Under the pieces are notes generated by a model, which had not been told where the DNA came from, searched no databases, and worked only from the letters and a program-made list of their open reading frames with translations. DNA of 64,000 nucleotides. Origin: Candidatus Villigracilis affinis (GTDB lineage Bacteria > Chloroflexota > Anaerolineae > Anaerolineales > Villigracilaceae). The stretch lies in the NCBI GenBank assembly GCA_016718275.1, contig JADKEA010000021.1, positions 62,001 to 126,000 on the forward strand, written 5' to 3'. Position numbers and translations under genes: made by a program. This document shows, piece by piece, positions 36,143 to 46,094 of this stretch (positions within the stretch are counted from its first letter, which is position 1; each line of letters opens with the position of its first letter).

Positions 36143-37009
36143 ATGATAAGGCAAATTTCCAAACAACGTGTTGTGTACTATGTTGTATTTCTATTCGTAT
36201 TAACGCTTGCTGCTTATTACGTTTCATCCGCGTTTTCAGATTCTCCTGAGGCTTCTCTGCTCATCATGTGGAGCCCTGCACTGGCTGCCATTTTCGCCAG
36301 TATGCTGACGCGGCGTTCATTAAAGGCGATTGGATGGGATCCGCGGCCTGTCAAGTGGCTGGCGGCTGGATGGATCCTGCCAATGCTTTACGCGATTCCT
36401 GCCTACGCTCTAGTCTGGTTCTTGGGCCTCGGCGATATTCCCAACCCGACATTTCTTGAGCGCGCTCGCCTGACCCTTAATATGCAGGCTAGTACGAATG
36501 TATCGGTCATTGTTGCAGCGTTCTTTTTCATCACACTCGTCAACTTGATTCCCGCGATGGTCTTCAGTCTTGGCGAGGAAATCGGCTGGCGCGGATTCCT
36601 CGTCCCTGAGTTGACCCAATGGGTTGGATTTCGCAACGCCAGCCTGCTCAGCGGAATGCTTTGGGCAGTATGGCACCTGCCCGGAGTCCTTTCCGTTGGT
36701 TATGGTGCCATGGGCACGCCACTGTGGTACCGACTGGTGTGTTTTACAACTATGGTCATTACAACGGGTGTTGTGATGGCATGGCTGCGGATGAAATCGA
36801 ACAGTATCTGGCCAGTTGTTGTGATGCATGCCTTGCACAATGGTTTGATCCAGACATTTTTGGATCGTATCACCATTGATACGGGAAAAACTTCTTATTT
36901 TGCTAGTGAGTTTGGCGCTGCCATGCTCCCTTTCCTGTTTGTGTTGGCCTGGTATTTTTGGAGGCGTCCGCTGCAAGTGGAAGATGATGAAAAGAAGTCA
37001 TTGGGCTAA
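36143..37009 (+). CDS. CPBP (CAAX) intramembrane metalloprotease
   Basis: Integral membrane protease of the Abi/CPBP family (288 aa, about eight helices). Motif 1 is EEIGWRGFL (EExxxR), motif 2 is WAVWHLPG with His, motif 3 is VVMHALHNG. The start at 36143 has AAGGA nine bases upstream; an in-frame upstream start at 36074 is not needed. It is followed 12 bp later by a YbaK-like gene. In some bacteria this family protects against self-made bacteriocins, but no such cluster is here. Confidence 0.85.
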   Translation: MIRQISKQRVVYYVVFLFVLTLAAYYVSSAFSDSPEASLLIMWSPALAAIFASMLTRRSLKAIGWDPRPVKWLAAGWILPMLYAIPAYALVWFLGLGDIPNPTFLERARLTLNMQASTNVSVIVAAFFFITLVNLIPAMVFSLGEEIGWRGFLVPELTQWVGFRNASLLSGMLWAVWHLPGVLSVGYGAMGTPLWYRLVCFTTMVITTGVVMAWLRMKSNSIWPVVVMHALHNGLIQTFLDRITIDTGKTSYFASEFGAAMLPFLFVLAWYFWRRPLQVEDDEKKSLG

Positions 37010-37021
37010 GGATGTTTCAAA

Positions 37022-37534
37022 ATGTTAAACGTATCCATTAATGTGTATGAAAAATTGATCGAACTACTGGATCGTGAAAAAGCTGAGTATCGTATCGTCG
37101 AACATGAGCCCGAGGGACAGACGGAATGGGTCAGCCAGATTCGCGGGAATCATCTGTCTCAGGCAATTAAGTCGCTGGTTGTGTTGGTGAAGATCGGCAA
37201 GAAGGAAAGCCGTTATTATTTGGCCAACGTTCCGGGGGATTGCCGCGTGAATTTGAACGCCATCAAGACGCTTTGTAATGGAACGCACGCCATGTTTGCG
37301 CCCTCTCAGCGTGTGGCGGAGCTTACGGGCTGTGTATCTGGTGCCATTCCACCTTTTTCATTTCACGAAGATCTGTTCGTGCTGGCAGCCCCGTCTCTTT
37401 TTGAAAACGAGGAACTTGTTTTCAATGCGGGCAGACTGGACCGTTCTATTTTTATAAATAAAAATTCATACTTCGAAATTGCCCGGCCATCTCTAATGGC
37501 AATTGCTGTAAAAGAAAACAAGGAGACTATTTAA
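37022..37534 (+). CDS. YbaK/EbsC-type aminoacyl-tRNA editing domain protein
   Basis: A 170-aa protein of the ProX/YbaK fold, which hydrolyses mischarged tRNAs such as Ala- or Cys-tRNA-Pro. Seen are YRIVEHEPEGQTEWV near the start, QAIKSLVVLVKIGKKESRYYLANVPGD with the conserved Lys, and GCVSGAIPPFSF, the substrate-binding GxxxGxxPP motif. Its stop overlaps the start of the next gene by one base. Confidence 0.85.
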   Translation: MLNVSINVYEKLIELLDREKAEYRIVEHEPEGQTEWVSQIRGNHLSQAIKSLVVLVKIGKKESRYYLANVPGDCRVNLNAIKTLCNGTHAMFAPSQRVAELTGCVSGAIPPFSFHEDLFVLAAPSLFENEELVFNAGRLDRSIFINKNSYFEIARPSLMAIAVKENKETI

Positions 37535-37998
37535 TGGCACAACATGAAATTTCCTCTTCAGCGTTGATCCAATCGCCTGCAGAACTGGTCTATGCGATCA
37601 TTGCTGATTATCATAATGGGCATCCATTGATCCTGCCGAAACCGTATTTTGTTTCAATGCAGGTGGAGCAGGGCGGTATTGGCAGCGGTACGGTGGTTTG
37701 TTGGAAAATGAAATTGATGGGCACGCTGCGGGAATTTCGGGCGGTTATCACCGAGCCGGAGCCCGGTCGTGTTTTAGTTGAGACAAATGATGGCGGCGGC
37801 GCTGTTACGAAGTTTGTTGTCGAACCTCGTAATGGTGGTCAGGCCGCAGTTGTGACGATCTCTACGTCAGTGGTCATCCGCGACGGAATCCTGGGCAAAT
37901 TGGAAGGCTGGATGACTACCCATCTGTTGCACCCGATCTACGTGAAGGAATTAGAGCAATTGAACATGGTTGCTGCAAATTGGAAGATAAAAAAATAA
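37534..37998 (+). CDS. SRPBCC family protein
   Basis: A 154-aa START/SRPBCC-fold protein, predicted to bind a hydrophobic ligand in a deep cavity. It begins SSSALIQSPAELVYAIIADYHNG, typical of this fold. It overlaps the YbaK-like gene by one base, so the two are translationally coupled. No catalytic residue can be named. Confidence 0.8.
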   Translation: MAQHEISSSALIQSPAELVYAIIADYHNGHPLILPKPYFVSMQVEQGGIGSGTVVCWKMKLMGTLREFRAVITEPEPGRVLVETNDGGGAVTKFVVEPRNGGQAAVVTISTSVVIRDGILGKLEGWMTTHLLHPIYVKELEQLNMVAANWKIKK

Positions 37999-38002
37999 CC
38001 TC

Positions 38003-38043
38003 ATTCCAGAAGCAACGCGGCCAAATTGCGCTGCTTCTGGAAT
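38003..38043 (+). terminator. Terminator-like hairpin after the SRPBCC gene
   Basis: A 12-bp perfect stem ATTCCAGAAGCA / TGCTTCTGGAAT. The T-run after it is weak (CTGCTCTCTTT). Confidence 0.55.
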
Positions 38044-38123
38044 CTGCTCTCTTTGACGGTTGGGGGATGCTAGTCGCTTTCTGTCAGTACTCTAAATTTT
38101 GAAAAAGAGTCTGTTCCGGTCAA

Positions 38124-38140
38124 AGCATTGTCACAATGCT
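38124..38140. promoter_or_regulatory. 17-bp perfect palindrome upstream of the EPS promoter
   Basis: AGCATTGT-C-ACAATGCT, perfect 8-bp arms. Its centre is 21.5 bp (two helical turns) from the centre of the adjacent CRP-like site, so a second regulator may bind on the same face. Confidence 0.5.
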
Positions 38141-38145
38141 CGACA

Positions 38146-38188
38146 TGTGACATTTGTCACTTGTTTTAATCTACCCATTGTCTATACT
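38146..38188 (+). promoter_or_regulatory. CRP/FNR-like class II promoter of the EPS operon
   Basis: TGTGA-N6-TCACT (38146-38161) matches the CRP consensus at nine of ten positions. TTGTTT (38161-38166), a 16-nt spacer and TATACT (38183-38188) follow. If transcription starts near 38195, the site is centred at about -41.5, the standard class II activator position. The weak -35 fits activator dependence. Confidence 0.6.
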
Positions 38189-38396
38189 AGGGTTAACAAA
38201 TTTGCAAGGTTTTTTAAAGGTTGGCGGGTTGATTTTTCCTGGCAAATTGGGTCGGGGGACAGCATTTACTGGTAAAGAAAAGTAACAGTTTTTTTTTACT
38301 TCGGTTTTTAAATAGATTTCCAAATTTATTACAAATAGCTGGTATGACGAGAAAATCGTTATTCGGTTCGAAACTCGTATTTTTTCAGGAGCAAGT

Positions 38397-38621
38397 ATGA
38401 GTAGCAGAGTGCAGGAGCTTGCAGAGAAAATTAACATGACCTTTGACGAATTCATTGGTGAGATGCGAAAACGAGGGTGCAGCGAGCCGACGGCGATCAA
38501 GATATGGAATGGTGTATATGAGGATTTTTCCAAGTTTAGAGACAACGACATGTTCCTCAGTAATTTACGAAAAGCGGCGGATGTTTTACGGGTAACGACA
38601 GGTTCACTTTTATCAAAGTAA
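38397..38621 (+). CDS. Small Cro/CI-like helix-turn-helix protein
   Basis: A 74-aa protein with helix-rich pattern. SEPTAIKIWNGVYEDF looks like a recognition helix and NLRKAADVLRVTTGSLL like the last helix of XRE domains. CAGGAG lies six bases before the ATG. It is the first gene of the polysaccharide operon, so it may regulate it. Function is inferred; no catalytic part. Confidence 0.6.
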   Translation: MSSRVQELAEKINMTFDEFIGEMRKRGCSEPTAIKIWNGVYEDFSKFRDNDMFLSNLRKAADVLRVTTGSLLSK

Positions 38622-38673
38622 ACGCCCTATTGCAGGATTTGTTTAAGCACGGATGGTACTTTGAAGGTCAAAA

Positions 38674-40230
38674 ATGGAACTTAGACGATATTTCGACATT
38701 CTCTGGCGCAGGAAATGGATTGTTCTACTCACCCTTGTTGTAACCATGGCGGCGGTGGTCATCGGTACGAATCAAGTTACACCGATCTATCAAGCCTCCA
38801 CAACCTTGCGTATTGCCGCTTCTGCGGGCGGGAATTTGAATTACTCCGAGTATGTCTATGCTGCCCAGTTAATGAACACGTACGTAGAGATCGTTACCAG
38901 CGGGCCAGTGTTGAACGAACTTGGGACAAAACTAAGCTTGAAAGAACTTCCAGTCATCACTGCTGTGGTGATTCCCAATACTGAGCTAGTAATGATTACG
39001 GTCGAAAGCTCGAACCCAAAAACAGCGGCAAAAGCGGCGAATACTCTGGCGGAGATATTGATCTCCGAAAGCAAGGATTTGTATACAGGCGGCGGCAAAA
39101 CCTCACAGGAGGTGCTTGGTGAGGAGCTAATTAAAGGCGCAGGTGGCCCTCGATCAGACGCGCGATGCATATGCCAGGCTCATTATCCAGACCCCAGCCG
39201 CGACGGGTGAGATTGAAACAACCAAACAACTGCTTCAATTGAATCAAAGTAATTACACGACTCTTCTGGGGCAGTTTACACAAGCGAGCCTTCGCGAGGA
39301 AATTCGATCAAGCATGATCACTGTGATCGAGCCAGCCGTGGCTCCGCAAACTCCATCTACGCCGCGTGTTTCCTTGAATTACGCCATGGGCTTCGTCGTT
39401 GGGTTGGTGGGTGGGTTGGGATTGGCGCTTATCTTTGAAAGTCAGGATACTGCCCTGTACAGGTCAGAGGATATCGAAGCCGTCACCGAATTAAATGCGA
39501 TTGCAAGGATTCCAAAAGCGAATCGGAAACAATTGGGTAATCGCAGCAACGACTTTTCCTCTTTTTCCGATGCCTTTGAGAATTTGGCCCTCAATCTCCA
39601 ACCTGCCAAAGATCAGCCTCCCAAAAAAGTTCTGCTTGTAATGAGCGCGGAACCCAATCAGGGAAAATCGATGATCGCTCATCGTTTGGCGCTTGCGCTT
39701 GCAGAACTTGGGAACAAAGTCGTTGCCATTGATTGTGATGTACGCCTGCCGAAGTTACATTCCCTGTTCGAACTTCCCAATGACCGTGGCCTTACCAATT
39801 TGTTGGACGGGGATGCAAAGTTACAGGATGTGTTGCAGGCCAGTTCGGTGGAAGGTGTCAAACTGCTCGCAAGCGGACCGCCATCGGCTCATCCGCCCAA
39901 GTTGCTTGGTTCACCTCAAATGGTGAATCTCATCGACGGTTTGAAGCGTGATTTCGATTTTGTTATTCTGGATACGCCTGCAATGTTGGCCGTGGCAGAC
40001 ATAACGGCTGTCATCCCCAATGTTGACAGTGTACTGCTTGTCGCAAGAAGATGCCATACACGCCGCGAGAGTTTGCGATCTGTAAAAAAGTGTTGACCGG
40101 TTTTCGATTTCGCGACAAATCTGTTGACTTGATCGTAAATCAGGCAGAAACCGGCGGCGGGTATGCCGCCTATCGATATCATAAAAAAATGGATTCGGCC
40201 TCGACCCCAGCTGAAATAAAACCAGCGTAG
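38674..40230 (+). CDS. Wzz / BY-kinase chain-length regulator, frameshifted twice
   Basis: Reconstructed protein of about 518 aa joining a Wzz (GNVR) domain to a cytoplasmic tyrosine kinase of the CpsD/CapB type, which control polysaccharide length. The N-terminus has RRYFDILWRRKWIVLLTLVV (helix 1). The kinase has Walker A EPNQGKS and Walker A' VVAIDCDVRLPKLH. The C-terminus YAAYRYHKK is a small Tyr cluster. Breaks: one base too many at GG 39136-39137 (KAQVALDQTRDAY after correction), one too few in the A-run 40084-40089. The coiled-coil part between helix 1 and kinase is unusually short. Confidence 0.8.
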
Positions 40231-40275
40231 TTGCTTGAAACCTGTAGGAAGCTGAATGGTCAGGAGTAGACACAA

Positions 40276-41026
40276 ATGCAGAACGATATTCTCTTAATTT
40301 CAATCCAAAAAAGCGACCCAAACGCCCTTGGTGTGGCCGCCAATGACCGGGCTGTTTATTATGCCGTCAAACGCACCATGGATATTGCTATTGCCTTTAT
40401 ATTGCTGGTTCTGTTTTCACCCGTGATGCTGATTGTAGCCGCGTTGATATTTGTTTACTCCCCTGGACCAGGTGTTCTTCGTGCAGGAGCGTGTGGGGGC
40501 AAAGAGACAGGGGTATGGGCAATATTCCTATTGGAAGAAATACAACTTCCGTTGCTATAAATTCAGAACAATGAAAATCAATGCCGACCCGTCCATCCAT
40601 CAGGCTTATGTCAAGGCTTTGATCGAGAATAATCTGGAGCAGATGACGGCTTTACAAGGCGCTCCGACACAACCCCGCAAACTCGTGAATGACTCAAGAA
40701 TTATCCGCCCAGGAAAACTCCTGCGCAAACTAAGCCTGGATGAATTACCTCAATTATGGAACGTTCTGGTCGGCGATATGAGCCTGATCGGCCCCAGACC
40801 TGCAATCCCTTATGAAGTGGATATGTACCAGCCCTGGCATTTGCGTCGTTTGGAGGCGAAACCAGGCCTTTCGGGACTGCAGCAGGTTACAGCACGTTGC
40901 GTTGTCGATTTTGATACGCAGGTTCAATTGGATATTGATTACGTCGAGAAACAATCGCTTTGGCTGGATTTGATCATCATGTTGAGAACCCCCCTGGCAG
41001 TGTTTTCCACATCCGGGGCCTATTAA
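40276..41026 (+). CDS. Initiating sugar-phosphate transferase (polyprenyl glycosylphosphotransferase), frameshifted
   Basis: Transfers the first sugar phosphate to undecaprenyl phosphate in the polysaccharide pathway. The N-terminal part has one helix (IAIAFILLVLFSPVMLIVAA). The catalytic part has FRTMK, SLDELPQLWNVL and GDMSLIGPRPAIPYE, typical of the WbaP/WcaJ family. One extra G at 40471-40472 shifts the frame; correcting it gives SPGPVFFVQERVG. GGAG supports the start at 40276. It is short, like the minimal catalytic-domain form. Confidence 0.85.
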
Positions 41027-41047
41027 TTTTCAATCAAGGAGGATTTC

Positions 41048-42067
41048 ATGACCGCTGTAAAAGTTGGAATAATTGGATATGGATATTGGGGGCCGAACTT
41101 GACTCGGAATTTTTATGAGCTTCCCAATGCAGAGCTCACGGCCATTGCAGACCTGAGTGACGAGAGATTGAAGCAGGCTGCCATGAAGTATCCCCATGTA
41201 GCCGTCAGACACGATCACCATGAGTTATTCGATCTGGGATTGGATGCAGTTGTGATCGCAACCCCCCCGATAACTCATTACAGCATTGCCAAGGAGTGTC
41301 TGGAGCATAACCTGCATGTCTTTGTTGAAAAGCCGATCACGCTCAAAAGCGAACATGCCAGGGAATTAATCGAATTGGCCGATTCCAAGGGATTGATTCT
41401 GATGGTGGGCCATATCTTCGAGTACAACTCGGCAGTCCACGCGTTGAAGAAATATATTGACAGTGGGGAACTTGGCGATATTTATTACCTGGATACTGCC
41501 CGATTAAGTCTGGGCCTGTTCCAGCGCGATTCGAACGTGATCTGGGATCTGGCTCCGCATGACATTTCGATTCTGCTGTATTTGTTGGGGAAAAAGCCGA
41601 TCTCTGTCAGCGCGCAAGGTACACCCTGTGTCTTTGAGAATATTTTTGACGTAGCCTACCTGAATATGGTTTTCCCGGGAAATATCCCAGCTTATATTCA
41701 TGTAAGCTGGCTTGATCCATGCAAGGTGCGGCGCATTACCGTCGTTGGAAGCAAGAAGATGGCAGTTTATAACGATGTCGAAAATGAACAGAAAATAAAG
41801 ATCTACGATAAGGGTGTTGACCGCCCCGAATACACCAATGGCGGATTCGGTGAATTTCATTGCAACTATCACTCCGGCGACATCACCATTCCAACCATCC
41901 GATTCGTTGAGCCTTTGAAGCAGGAGTGCCAGCATTTTATCGATTGTATTGTGAACCACACCAAACCGACCAGCTCCGGGCGCGAAGGCATGGATGTCGT
42001 CAAAATTCTGGAGACCGCCCAGCTTTCCATGAGTAACGGCCATGGTCATGAGGTGATCACATGGTAA
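41048..42067 (+). CDS. Gfo/Idh/MocA oxidoreductase, WbpB-like
   Basis: NAD-dependent dehydrogenase of 339 aa. The Rossmann part is IGYGYWGPNLTRNF, and EKPIT marks the family. With the acetyltransferase and aminotransferase directly downstream it resembles WbpB-WbpD-WbpE, which convert UDP-GlcNAcA to a 2,3-diacetamido uronic acid through a 3-keto sugar. AAGGAGG is the SD. The last codons overlap the next gene by 7 bases. Substrate assigned by context only. Confidence 0.85.
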   Translation: MTAVKVGIIGYGYWGPNLTRNFYELPNAELTAIADLSDERLKQAAMKYPHVAVRHDHHELFDLGLDAVVIATPPITHYSIAKECLEHNLHVFVEKPITLKSEHARELIELADSKGLILMVGHIFEYNSAVHALKKYIDSGELGDIYYLDTARLSLGLFQRDSNVIWDLAPHDISILLYLLGKKPISVSAQGTPCVFENIFDVAYLNMVFPGNIPAYIHVSWLDPCKVRRITVVGSKKMAVYNDVENEQKIKIYDKGVDRPEYTNGGFGEFHCNYHSGDITIPTIRFVEPLKQECQHFIDCIVNHTKPTSSGREGMDVVKILETAQLSMSNGHGHEVITW

Positions 42068-42555
42068 CGCCCGAATTTGCAAGAATTTCCGCAGATGTTA
42101 AATTGGGCGCGGATGTAAAGATCTATGCATTTGTGAATTTGTATGGCTGCGAGATCGGCGACGAAAGCAGGGTGGGAACCTTCGTCGAAATCCAAAAGGG
42201 GGCAAAAATTGGCAGGCGGGTGAAGATCTCCAGCCATACGTTCATTTGCGAGGGTGTAACGATTGAAGATGAAGTCTTCATCGGACATGGGGTGATGTTT
42301 ATCAACGATAAATATCCCCGCGCCGCAACTGTTTCAGGTCAGCCCCAGACCGAGGCCGATTGGGTATGCGTTCCCACCCTGATCAAGAAGGGGGCTTCAA
42401 TTGGCAGCAATGCCACAATCTTGTGCGGCGTGACCATTGGCGAACGAGCCATTGTCGGAGCGGGAAGTGTCGTAACTCATGATGTGCCGCCGGATATGGT
42501 GGTCGCAGGCAACCCCGCCCGTCCCGTTAAATCTATCATTCCAGAAAGGGAGTAG
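42061..42555 (+). CDS. Left-handed beta-helix acetyltransferase, WbpD-like
   Basis: A 164-aa hexapeptide-repeat transferase. Repeats include VGTFVEIQKGAKIGRRVKI and GASIGSNATILCGVTIGERA, with the catalytic His in the FIGHGV region. Family members acetylate a sugar amino group with acetyl-CoA. The start overlaps the oxidoreductase stop (ATGGTAA), and the aminotransferase follows 2 bases after its stop, so the three are coupled. It has no zinc ribbon, unlike the second copy at 62925. Confidence 0.85.
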   Translation: MVTPEFARISADVKLGADVKIYAFVNLYGCEIGDESRVGTFVEIQKGAKIGRRVKISSHTFICEGVTIEDEVFIGHGVMFINDKYPRAATVSGQPQTEADWVCVPTLIKKGASIGSNATILCGVTIGERAIVGAGSVVTHDVPPDMVVAGNPARPVKSIIPERE

Positions 42556-42557
42556 AA

Positions 42558-43668
42558 ATGAACATTCCGTTGATTGACCTGAAAGCCCATCATCAGGCGC
42601 TTCATGCCGAGATCACTTCCGCCATTCAAAACATATTGGAACGCACTGACTTCATTTTGGGCCAGGATGTTGCCAAATTTGAGGAAGAGTTTGCGGCTTT
42701 TTGCGGCACCAAATATGCAGTGGGCGTGAGCAGTGGCGTTGCCGCTTTGGAGTTGAGTCTGCTGGCATTTGGCATCGGCCCGGAGATGAAGTACTTGTTC
42801 CCGCTCATACCTTCACAGCAACTGCGGCTGCGGTCTCTTTTATCGGGGCCAAGCCTCTGTTCGTGGATGTAGACCCGGTCACTTGGACTCTGGATGCGAC
42901 CAAACTCGAAGAAGCCATCACCCCGAGTACAAAAGCGATGATTCCAGTTCATCTCTATGGCCTGCCAGCCGATATGGACCCGATTCTGCGCGACCGCCAA
43001 AAAACATAATTTGATTATTGTGGAAGATGCCTGTCAGGGGCATGGTGCAACTTACAAAGGAACGCGAACGGGTAATCTGGGGGATGCGGCGGCCTTTAGC
43101 TTTTATCCGACGAAGAATCTCGGTGCGTGCGGCGACGCAGGCATGGTCACCACCAACGACGAAAAGGTGGCCGAAGCGGTACGTGCATTACGTAATTGCG
43201 GACAGCGTGTGAAAAATGTACACGAGTTGCCGCCGTTCAATCACCGCATGGACAGTATGCAGGCAGCCATCCTGCGCGTAAAACTACCGCATCTGGATGA
43301 TTGGCTTGAGTCGAGGCGCAGTCTGGCTGGGTTGTATAACCAATTGTTGGCGGATACACCTGTTGTTACGCCGGTGGAGCCGCAAGGGTACAGGCATATT
43401 TATCATCTGTATGTCATCCGTGCGCAAGACCGTGATGGTTTACAGGCAATGTTGAAAGAAAATGGAATCGGAACTGCCATTCACTATCCCATCCCTGTTC
43501 ACCAGCAGCCATTCTATATGAAAAATGGACAGGGGCAAGGCCCCTACCCGGTTGCTGAAAAGATCTGTAGCGAAATCCTTTCCTTACCCATGTACCCCGG
43601 AACTGACCGAAGAACAAGTTGAGGTAGTTGCATCAACGATCACAAGAGTTTTGGTTCCTACAGCATAA
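42558..43668 (+). CDS. DegT/DnrJ/EryC1 aminotransferase, WbpE-like, frameshifted three times
   Basis: PLP-dependent sugar aminotransferase of about 370 aa when reconstructed. Seen are MNIPLIDLKAHH, GTKYAVGVSSGVAALELSLL, GDEVLVPAHTFTATAAAV, VEDACQGHGA and the PLP lysine in SFYPTKNLGACGDAGM. Breaks: one C too few at 42779-42781, one C too many at 42994-42995 and one C too many at 43595-43598. The corrected end reads ELTEEQVEVVASTITRVLV and stops at 43668. Three lesions in one gene whose sequence is otherwise well conserved suggest assembly error or very recent decay. Confidence 0.8.
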
Positions 43669-43675
43669 ATCATGG

Positions 43676-43714
43676 GACAGGGGAGTAGGCCATGCATGGA
43701 TCTACTCCCCTGTC
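43676..43714 (+). terminator. Strong hairpin between aminotransferase and sulfotransferase
   Basis: A 13-bp perfect stem GACAGGGGAGTAG / CTACTCCCCTGTC with a 13-nt loop that is itself palindromic (CATGCATG). There is no T-run, so it may be a processing or stability element, not a full terminator. It divides the operon. Confidence 0.5.
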
Positions 43715-43738
43715 GCCTGAATTTTAGGAATATAGGCA

Positions 43739-44536
43739 ATGGCTATTCCATCCAAATATAAGGAATCAATAACTCCCCTTGCCATAAAATTTCAAAGGGC
43801 TTTCAGCTTTTTCCCCAGGCGGATTTGTCTGATATCTGGTGCGCCGCGTTCCGGGACAACCGCCCTGTGTGAATGGCTTGGACATCAAGAGGGAGTATCA
43901 GCCATTCCCGAATCCCGAATTTTAGTCAGCGTACATCGCTTCATGGAGGAAGTACAACGATTTCGGAATTTGGAAAAAGACAGCCAGTTGATCTTTGGCA
44001 TGGCCCGTGGTCTTGTTTACGATTATTACTCAAGTTCGCGGATCCTCATGACAAAAAGCCTGTTGGTGGATAAAGAGCCGTTGGAACCGATCGCATTCCC
44101 ATCGAAGGGCTATGAACAATTCATCGTCAATACCCGACTTCTTTTTCCTGAAGCCAAAATCCTGCTTGCCATTCGTGACCCGCTCTCCACGATTTGGTCT
44201 ATGCAGGCAAGGACTTGGGGTGAATCTCTGACGAGCGCAGGTGCCAGGAGATTTACCCTGGAAGAGTATGCGGAGAATTGGTCTTCGTGTGCGGAGTTGG
44301 TCGCGCGACACCAGTTCGAACCTAACACCTACATTGTTCAATTTGGCAGGTTGGTCAATGATCCCATGAACGAATCAAAAAGGATATTTGAATTTCTGCA
44401 TATTCGCAATGGAATTCCATTTCAACCCCGTCCAACACATTCGGTCGGTTTTACGAAAGAGGATCAGGCGAATATCCTGCGGATTGTCAAGCCTCAGCTC
44501 GAGTTGTTGGCATCCAAAGGTATATCTGAATTGTGA
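43739..44536 (+). CDS. Sulfotransferase family protein
   Basis: A 265-aa PAPS-dependent sulfotransferase-like protein. The 5'-phosphosulfate loop is ISGAPRSGTTALCEWL near residue 33, and the 3'-phosphate region is LLAIRDPLSTIWSM near residue 140. The protein would sulfate a sugar of the polysaccharide or a lipid. The start lacks a strong SD. Its stop overlaps the start of the next gene. Confidence 0.8.
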   Translation: MAIPSKYKESITPLAIKFQRAFSFFPRRICLISGAPRSGTTALCEWLGHQEGVSAIPESRILVSVHRFMEEVQRFRNLEKDSQLIFGMARGLVYDYYSSSRILMTKSLLVDKEPLEPIAFPSKGYEQFIVNTRLLFPEAKILLAIRDPLSTIWSMQARTWGESLTSAGARRFTLEEYAENWSSCAELVARHQFEPNTYIVQFGRLVNDPMNESKRIFEFLHIRNGIPFQPRPTHSVGFTKEDQANILRIVKPQLELLASKGISEL

Positions 44537-46054
44537 TTAGGACCGCGAAGGAGAAAATGTTAAGACAGCCTGCTTCAAGAACAATTGCCACCCGCCATAT
44601 ATTTGTCCAGATATTGGCGGCTTGTGGCGCAGGGTTGCTCTTGGGCATCTCTACTGTGATTCTCCCTCAATTCTTTTCGCTGGGGATTCTGATCTCGATT
44701 TGTTCAGCCTATGTTGTACTCAAGAGGCCCGAGGTGGCACTCCTGGGAATCTTGGTCACAACATCAAGCATTGTATTTGAAGATTACCTGCCAGTGGTGT
44801 CTGTGGGCATTAGCCTGCATATACCGGATATTTTGCTTCTTGGTCTATTGGGGTTAATTGCAGTGCGTTGGATGATCGAATCGCAGTTTAAGCTTGTTCG
44901 TACCCCGCTGGATGGGTGGCTTTTTGCTTTTTATGGGGTAATGCTATTGTCAGCCTTGATCGCGGTTTTGCAATCATCTGTGGAGGTTGAGCCAGCGAGA
45001 AGAGCGATTCGAGTTGTCTCTTATTATTTATCCTTTTTTGTCGTAACCAACCTCATTAGAGAATATCGCCAGTTAAAACTACTGTTGAATGGCCTTCTTG
45101 GCCTGGCAATCCTTGTCGCTGCTGCAATGTTTGGGCAGTTTCTGCTGGGGGATTCGGTACAAATTTTGCCGGGGCGTGTGGAGAGTTTGAACACCCAGGG
45201 GGTGGCTTACGAAGATATTACCCGCATCCTTCCGCCGGGTGTGTCGATCTTGATTGTTTCCTTTATTACGCTCCTTTGTGTCATGGCTTTTGAAAAACGC
45301 AGACCTGCCGGGCTTGCCTTTTTTATTCAATTCAGTTTGCTGGCATCTGCCATTCTGGTAACTTTTCTGCGCAGTTATTGGACGGCATTGATTGTAGCGA
45401 CCCTTGTCCTTTTCTGGATCGTGGAAAGCAGCGCCCGCCGGAGATTGCTTGGCTGGAGCCTGATTGCTGTTGCATCGACAGCTGTCATTATTCCGCTTCT
45501 GTATGGCTATTCTGATTCTCGGGTGAACAGGCTGTTGAACGCCTCATTTGAAAGATTCACCACCGTGATTGATAGCAGCACCTACTCCGGACAGGATGGT
45601 TCCTTGAATTGGAGAATGATTGAAAACCAGCATGCCCTTTCCACGATCATTTCAAACCCTCTGATTGGAATTGGCATGGGTGTGAATTACAGACCTTGGG
45701 ACCCGAGAATCGATGTCATTATCGAGGGCCGCGATTTCCGAGCGTTTATTCACAATGGCCATCTCAAGATCATGTTGGATTCGGGTTTGGTTGGATATAT
45801 ATGTCTCATGGGCTTGTCTTTCATATTCCATGAAGAGGGGATTTAAATACTGGCACAGCATTCCGGATGATAGATTGAAAGCGATTGTGCTGGGCTTTAC
45901 GCTGTCTCATTTGGTGATCTTGATCGCTGCGTTTGTTAACTCGACTTTTACACAATGGAATTGGGTGCCTGTAATCGGCATGATGATGGGGATCAATGAG
46001 GTTGTTTACAGAATGTTTGATCTCGATGGTAACAAGCTTGAGAGAACTTTTTAG
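44533..46054 (+). CDS. O-antigen polymerase/ligase-like membrane protein, frameshifted
   Basis: Multi-pass membrane protein of the Wzy/WaaL family (about 506 aa reconstructed). It has about twelve helices and a large outer loop (residues 330-410) with IGIGMGVNYRPWDPRIDV and HNGHLKIMLDSGLVGY, the conserved Wzy_C pattern. One extra C at 45828-45829 ends the frame at 45846; corrected, it continues MKRGFKYWHSIPDDRLKAIV to 46054. The GTG at 44533 overlaps the sulfotransferase stop; ATG at 44557, with AAGGAG only three bases before it, is the alternative. Confidence 0.8.
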
Positions 46055-46094
46055 CTTTTGAATAAATTTGCAAGTCAACCAGATAGGAGAATGC

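Larger units (their letters stand above)
37999..38396. other. Regulatory region and long leader of the exopolysaccharide operon
   Basis: 398 bp. From left: the terminator at 38003-38043, a 17-bp palindrome, a CRP-like site, a promoter and about 200 nt of AT-rich leader. The leader has a run of nine T at 38289-38297 but no clear riboswitch or anti-terminator. Confidence 0.6.
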
